Positions 5,499 to 9,093 of a stretch of DNA of 9,093 nt are shown piece after piece. Position numbers and translations under genes: made by a program. The notes under the pieces were generated by a model, which searched no databases, was not told the origin of the DNA, and saw only the letters and a program-made list of their open reading frames with translations. Source of the stretch: Acidithiobacillus sp. Its GTDB lineage: Bacteria > Pseudomonadota > Gammaproteobacteria > Acidithiobacillales > Acidithiobacillaceae. Where the stretch lies: NCBI GenBank assembly GCA_028065135.1, contig JAPTWR010000035.1, positions 1-9,093 of the forward strand, read 5' to 3'. Every line of letters starts with the position of its first letter. Position 1 is the first letter of the stretch.

Positions 5499-5855
5499 AT
5501 GGCAGAAGAAGAACCTTGCGCGGTGGATGTCACCCTCCGCGTTATTGGTGGAAGGTGGAAGGTGTTGATTCTTCAGGATCTGTTCACAGGAACCCGAAGA
5601 TTCTCAGAAATCCACAGAGCTGTTCATGGCATCACCCAAAAGATGCTCGTCCAGCAATTACGGGATATGGAACGGCACGGCATCGTGAACCGGCTGGTAT
5701 ATGCCGAGGTACCACCCAAGGTCGAATACTCTCTTACCCCCCTGGGGAAGAGCCTTTGGCCCGTTCTCATGGCAATGCACAAGTGGGGGCTGGAGCAATT
5801 GGCGGCGACGGGGAGCTCGGCACTGCCATCCGGAAAAGCGGGAGCCAGTTCCTAG
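5499..5855 (+). CDS. HxlR-family winged-helix regulator with one N-terminal cysteine
   Basis: A 118-residue DNA-binding protein. VTLRVIGGRWKVLILQDLFT (11-30) opens the HxlR domain. RRFSEIHRAVHGITQKMLVQ and QLRDMERHGIVNR (33-65) hold the recognition helix, and VPPKVEYSLTPLGKSLWPVL (71-90) is the wing. C7 is the only cysteine and lies at the position used by YodB and HypR of Bacillus to sense quinones, aldehydes and disulfide stress. The tail from 105 is low complexity. The ATG at 5499 follows GGAGG with eight bases of spacing. It is transcribed away from the GST gene across a 226-base control region with repeated half-sites, so redox- or electrophile-responsive control of that unit is likely by inference. 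Confidence 0.9.
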   Translation: MAEEEPCAVDVTLRVIGGRWKVLILQDLFTGTRRFSEIHRAVHGITQKMLVQQLRDMERHGIVNRLVYAEVPPKVEYSLTPLGKSLWPVLMAMHKWGLEQLAATGSSALPSGKAGASS

Positions 5856-5959
5856 AACGACATAGCATCGTCCAAACATGGCGTAATAGGAGAGTGAACC
5901 ATTCCGGGAACTGGTCCCACCAAGCTGATTTTCGATGGCCTCCCTCGGCGTTAACGTCC

Positions 5960-6210
5960 GTGTTTTTCTATGGGCGCGCAGCAGCATGGAAACACTTACC
6001 CCAGATTGCTTGGCCGCCGCTGCTTGGTGGGTTACGCACTGCTTGATCAGAGAGGCCCTCGTCCATTTGCCGTGCGATCGCGCAGGGCCGACCCAGGCTT
6101 TTCTTTGGCGTGGCATTGACCATGCCAGAGCGAACACGTTCTCGAATAAACTCATGTTCAAACTCAGCAACAGCTCTGAGTAACAAGAGATTTGAGACGC
6201 TTACGATTCG
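5960..6210 (-). pseudogene. Serine recombinase (resolvase/invertase) remnant, truncated and frameshifted
   Basis: From about 6210 one frame reads LLLRAVAEFEHEFIRERVRS then GMVNATPKKSLGRPCAIARQ and MDEGLSDQA. This is the end of the catalytic domain and the linker of serine recombinases (AEFE..LIRERV...GRP). The expected helix-turn-helix then continues in another frame as QAAAAKQSGVSVSMLLRAHR, so a frameshift lies near 6025-6045. The N-terminal catalytic serine region is absent: an in-frame TGA stands at 6211-6213, and nothing resembling the missing part is found upstream. The downstream end is uncertain. The gene is dead, and marks an old mobile element or inversion system next to the regulator. 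Confidence 0.75.
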
Positions 6211-6473
6211 TCAGATTTTGGTACGGATACGCCAAGATGTTGATCAGCGTTATCCGTTAACCACCTGTCGGCGTCAGGATTTTACCGCACTATGTCGTGA
6301 AAATGGCTCCCTAACTCGCTGAAGGAGATTAAGAAGCGCAAGAATATTGATCTGGTTTTAAGTGAGCAACCCTGACGCTGATCCCTGCTGAAAACTGACC
6401 AATCACACAAGCGCTGACTGACACCGTCACTGGGAATGAAACACGTGCAGGTAAGCCCTCAGACGTCAGGATG
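6211..6473. other. Gap without an identifiable gene
   Basis: Short open frames occur on the plus strand: one ending at 6322, and a 24-codon stretch KWLPNSLKEIKKRKNIDLVL before a stop near 6375. Neither has a start and ribosome site of its own, and neither is recognised. The stretch around 6375-6415 (CTGAAAACTGACCAATCAC) has a vague likeness to IS21-type ends, which is not enough to call. No terminator for the phosphate transporter is evident. Confidence 0.4.
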
Positions 6474-7934
6474 TTACTTTTTGGCACTGAACATGTTCTC
6501 CACCATGGGCTCAGCGTAGCTGGCGTGACTGGAGACAGCGTGGGCAGCTCCTTCCTCTCCGCCCAGCGCCTCCAGCGTTTTACCGCTCGGTTCCGGGAGG
6601 GTGAGATTGGTGAGGATGACGCCGAGAACGGCAACCCCCGCCGAGAAGATCATCGCACCTTTGATGCCGCCCTCGGCACTGATAAATGGGAAGACAAACG
6701 TCCCCACAAAGGCACCAAACTTGCCGATTCCTGCCGCCATACCATGCCCTGTCGTGCGGATGCTGGTGGGGAATACTTCAGCAGGGATCACGAAGGTAGT
6801 GCAGTTGGGACCAAACTCGATGAAGAAGAAACTGATTCCATAGAGGACGAGGAAAGGCGCCACTTCATGGGTAATCCCCGGCACCAGTGCTATGCCCGCA
6901 AAAGCCACAGCCATCACAGCAAACCCGATCCATTGTAACCGTCGGTGTCCGATGGCATCCATGAAGAAAATGGAGGCCAGATAGCCCGGAACGGCAAATA
7001 CCAAAAAAATGATCAGTGCCCAAGCGCTCCCAGTCATATTTGAAGAGGACGGCGCTAGCATTTTGATGATTTGGGGAGTGGAAATAGCATTTCCATAGAA
7101 TGCATAGTCATTCAAGAACCAGGCGCCGCCGGTACCGAGAATGAGCAACAGGTATTTTGGGTTGGACAGCATTTGACCGAGGCTGATGCGACTGGGCTTG
7201 GTTTTTTTCCCCACTTCGGCCTGTAGTTGGCCGGTGGAATAGGTCGCCATATCCTTGGCCGCATCGTCCACATCACCACGCACCAAGGCCTTATAACGGG
7301 GGGATTCCGGCATGGTTCGGCGTAAGTACAATACGGCCATAGGGGGCAAGGCGCCTACCGCGAACATGATCCGCCAGATGGAATCTGGTGGCAGACCGGA
7401 TGCTTCGAGTGTCAGGGCGACCACCGGACCGAAGGCAAGGCCGAGACCCTGCATGCCAAAGACCAGCGAGGTCAGGGCACCACGTTTTTTGGCATTGGCA
7501 TACTCGGACATGAGGACGGCACTCATAGGGTAATCTCCGCCGATGCCAATACCGAGAATAACGCGGAACACCAGGAGCCAGGCGAATGAAGGCGCGAAGG
7601 CACAAGCCAAGCCGCCGATGACCATCAACAGCGCTTCCATTCCGTAAATCCGTTTGCGACCTACCACGTCGGCCAGGCGTCCAAAGATGAATGCACCGAG
7701 GAAAGCGGCGATCAGTGAAATACTGCCGAGAAAGGCTATTTGCGTATCACTTAAGTGCCACTCAGGCTTAAGAAAAACGAGCGCGGACCCGATTATGAAA
7801 AGGTCATAGGCGTCCGTGAAGAATCCCATCCCCGCAGTGAATGCGGCGCGCATGTGAAAAAAACTGATAGGCGCGTCATTGAGGGAATCAATAACGCTGA
7901 GCTGGGGTACTTGCTTACCCGTAGGCTGGCTCAT
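6474..7934 (-). CDS. PHS-family phosphate:H+ symporter (MFS)
   Basis: A 486-residue inner-membrane protein with twelve hydrophobic helices, of the Pho84/PHT1-like branch of the major facilitator superfamily; it should import inorganic phosphate with protons. Visible signatures are FFTDAYDLFIIG (38-49), GRLADVVGRKR (85-95, MFS motif A), GIGGDYPMSAVLMSE (130-144) and FIEFGPNCTTFVIPAE (371-386). The residues reported to bind phosphate and move protons in the fungal PiPT structure have equivalents at the same spacing: D41, D134, Y135, Q162, W272, D276, Y280, N377 and K405. The ATG at 7934 follows AAGGAG. A Pho box upstream indicates induction by phosphate starvation. Arsenate may enter by the same route. 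No second phosphate gene is adjacent. Confidence 0.93.
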   Translation of the reverse strand: MSQPTGKQVPQLSVIDSLNDAPISFFHMRAAFTAGMGFFTDAYDLFIIGSALVFLKPEWHLSDTQIAFLGSISLIAAFLGAFIFGRLADVVGRKRIYGMEALLMVIGGLACAFAPSFAWLLVFRVILGIGIGGDYPMSAVLMSEYANAKKRGALTSLVFGMQGLGLAFGPVVALTLEASGLPPDSIWRIMFAVGALPPMAVLYLRRTMPESPRYKALVRGDVDDAAKDMATYSTGQLQAEVGKKTKPSRISLGQMLSNPKYLLLILGTGGAWFLNDYAFYGNAISTPQIIKMLAPSSSNMTGSAWALIIFLVFAVPGYLASIFFMDAIGHRRLQWIGFAVMAVAFAGIALVPGITHEVAPFLVLYGISFFFIEFGPNCTTFVIPAEVFPTSIRTTGHGMAAGIGKFGAFVGTFVFPFISAEGGIKGAMIFSAGVAVLGVILTNLTLPEPSGKTLEALGGEEGAAHAVSSHASYAEPMVENMFSAKK

Positions 7935-7973
7935 GACAAATCTCCTTGTAGTGTTGAAATTACGGCGCTACCA

Positions 7974-8007
7974 AGGATAACCTACAAATATGACACTATT
8001 ATGACAG
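7974..8007 (-). promoter_or_regulatory. Pho box and -10 of the phosphate symporter gene
   Basis: On the minus strand CTGTCAT-AATA-GTGTCAT (8007-7990) is two 7-bp direct repeats with a 4-bp A/T spacer, the exact layout of a PhoB site; the first repeat is identical to the CTGTCAT consensus and the second differs by one base. Ten bases after it comes TATCCT (7979-7974), four of six to the -10 consensus, matching the geometry of E. coli phoA, where PhoB replaces the -35 element. The leader to the ATG is about 35 bases. Confidence 0.8.
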
Positions 8008-8029
8008 TTTACATTTTATTTTTGTCTGT

Positions 8030-8335
8030 TCAGTGGCTCCAAGCCTGAATCCCAGATTTTTTCGCCAAGGTCACATTGAGAATCTCAATAGGATCATATT
8101 GCATTGCGTCCAGTGCCCATATTCCCCCAGTCGCACGAAGGCCCCGATCATCGCTGATCGAGGCCTGGGCATCCACCGTTCAGACCGATGGTGAAATTTG
8201 ATCGCAGCGTGACCTGTCGTTATCTTCGACCGATCTGCCACTTGCAGGCGAGCGCTCAAACTCCCTGCCTTCGATTCCTTGAACCTCCCGCAAGACAAGG
8301 TAGGAACGTACTAGATAATACCCCAAAATTCGCAT
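8030..8335 (-). pseudogene. Unrecognised small ORF with an in-frame TGA
   Basis: From an ATG at 8335 (GGGG just upstream) the frame reads MRILGYYLVRSYLVLREVQG and stops after 51 codons at TGA 8180-8182. The same frame then stays open for 49 more protein-like codons (ISDDRGLRATGGIWALDAMQ, then YDPIEILNVTLAKKSG) to TGA 8030-8032. No family is recognised. The simplest reading is a decayed gene with a nonsense mutation, or chance. The remainder of the 8036-8523 gap shows no other supportable gene. Confidence 0.25.
8139..8166. other. Stem-loop in the symporter-ynfA gap
   Basis: AGGCC-C-CGATCA, loop TCGC, TGATCG-A-GGCCT: eleven base pairs with one mismatch and a four-base loop. There is no following T-run in either direction, so it is not a typical terminator. 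On the minus strand it starts 13 bases after the in-frame TGA of the doubtful ORF. Confidence 0.45.
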
Positions 8336-8523
8336 GATCCCCAAAGTGTTAGCGCAGAGTATTTACCTTTGGATGGCGCGGTTTCAGCGCAGAACATCAC
8401 CGACAACATAGTGGTAGAGTCTCGATTTGAGTGCTAAGCGGTTTCTTCATCTTCAGACCACTTGGAGGGCTTCGGACCAGGTGTTTCCACTATGTTCGAT
8501 ATGGGCTGCTAATCAAGTCGGTT

Positions 8524-8895
8524 CTAGCCTCTGGGCGCGAACATAATAACGGCCATTCCCGTCAGGGCAAGAAGACTGCCGATAACGTCCCAAAAACTTG
8601 GGCGTATTCCCTCCACCACCCAGAGCCATCCGATGGCCACCGCGATGTACACGCCGCCATACGCGGCATAGGTACGCCCGGCGGCGGTAGGATGCAGGGT
8701 CAATAACCATGCGAAGACACCGAGCGAGATGGCTGCGGGTAACAGCAGCCAGAGCGGTTTGTCCTGTTTGATCACGAGCCATGGTAGGTAACAGCCGACA
8801 ATCTCAGCAAGCGCCGTGACAACAAACAGGAGTAAGATACGCAGCAGCTTGAGCGCCATGCCTATATTTGTCATATTCGGTTCAGTTGCGAGCAT
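8524..8895 (-). CDS. ynfA: YnfA/UPF0060 family inner-membrane protein
   Basis: The body ([20 protein letters not shown], then [60 protein letters not shown]) follows E. coli YnfA closely. It should form four membrane helices like a small multidrug-resistance protein. Members have been linked to small-molecule or cation efflux, but the substrate is unsettled. Family proteins are about 108-110 residues. The start at 8895 gives 123 and is preferred because AGAGG stands six bases upstream; the ATG at 8859 fits the family length but lacks a ribosome site. The frame is also open back to an ATG at 9000, which would add 35 residues of no membrane character. No neighbour suggests a substrate. Confidence 0.9.
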   Translation of the reverse strand: MLATEPNMTNIGMALKLLRILLLFVVTALAEIVGCYLPWLVIKQDKPLWLLLPAAISLGVFAWLLTLHPTAAGRTYAAYGGVYIAVAIGWLWVVEGIRPSFWDVIGSLLALTGMAVIMFAPRG

Positions 8896-9003
8896 GTTCA
8901 ATCCTCTGCTTGGGCTCAAGATCGTATGTTGTGACACATCTTCAGGCGGGTTCGGGTGCCAGGTCTCGGCGTCTGTCAAGGTAGTTGTCGCGTCACCCAT
9001 TTT

Positions 9004-9093
9004 TTAAGTAACCTTTTTATCCTGCCGCTGCGGGTTCAGATCTACCGCACCGACGGGTGTCCAATTGCGTGTGTGGCCTGACCAGCGCGCTGG
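9004..9093 (-). CDS. C-terminal end of an unidentified gene (runs off the right edge)
   Basis: The last 29 codons of a minus-strand frame are visible (PARWSGHTRNWTPVGAVDLN then PQRQDKKVT), ending at TAA 9004-9006. The content reads like protein, with no stop up to the edge. I cannot name the family. An ATG at 9000 lies only three bases after this stop, in frame with ynfA, so translational coupling to a longer YnfA form is possible. Confidence 0.4.
   Translation of the reverse strand, partial: PARWSGHTRNWTPVGAVDLNPQRQDKKVT

Noticed and set aside
5516..6046. Plus-strand 176-codon frame overlapping the HxlR gene
   Set aside because: It is an out-of-frame shadow of the regulator and recombinase remnant with no recognisable domain.
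6110..6322. Plus-strand 70-codon frame over the recombinase remnant
   Set aside because: The first half is antisense to the recombinase, there is no ribosome site, and no family is recognised.
6375..6415. IS21-like end near CTGAAAACTGACCAATCAC
   Set aside because: Resemblance from memory only; there is no partner repeat, no istA/istB remnant and no target duplication.
6471..6938. Plus-strand 155-codon frame antisense to the phosphate symporter
   Set aside because: It lies fully inside a well-supported gene and has low-complexity charged content typical of a shadow frame.
8458..8482. Hairpin CACTTGG/CCAGGTG after ynfA as a terminator
   Set aside because: On the minus strand, where ynfA is read, the stem has a mismatch and no T-run follows.

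Overview
The window looks like an accessory stretch of a proteobacterial chromosome, most likely an acidophile close to Acidithiobacillus. That assignment is inference: it rests on an ISL3-type IS end of the kind known from that genus (ISAfe1), a stand-alone DsrE-like sulfur-carrier protein, and a mixture of GC-rich and AT-rich genes. No rRNA, tRNA or CRISPR array was seen.

Layout, left to right. Positions 1-243 are the end of an ISL3-family insertion sequence; only the first 56 codons of its minus-strand transposase are inside the window. After a short non-coding stretch holding a Fur-box-like dyad (503-521) comes a plus-strand aquaporin (593-1288). Then there are about 600 bases without an intact gene but with several inverted repeats and a frameshifted small ORF. 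A well-formed sigma70-type promoter follows, driving a 123-residue DsrE-like protein (1963-2334). An EamA/DMT exporter (2533-3399, minus) converges on it.

The middle is a minus-strand gene group: beta-class glutathione S-transferase (4655-5272), a 77-residue cysteine-rich protein (4398-4631) and a carboxymuconolactone-decarboxylase/AhpD-like protein (3727-4266). It diverges from an HxlR-type regulator carrying a single N-terminal cysteine (5499-5855). The shared control region holds perfect 10-bp direct repeats, a 10-bp palindrome and a long inverted repeat. Together they look like a thiol-linked electrophile or redox detoxification module under local control.

After the regulator lies a decayed serine recombinase (about 5960-6210), then a PHS-family phosphate:proton symporter (6474-7934, minus). 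The symporter has a textbook Pho box placed exactly 10 bases upstream of a -10 hexamer. About 480 bases with only doubtful small ORFs follow, then a YnfA/UPF0060 membrane protein (8524-8895, minus) and the last 29 codons of an unidentified minus-strand gene running off the right edge.

Two transporters therefore carry recognisable nutrient-response sites (Fur for the aquaporin, PhoB for the symporter). The most interesting unit is the GST / Cys-rich / AhpD-like / HxlR cluster. IS and recombinase remnants on its flanks suggest a rearranged, partly acquired region.
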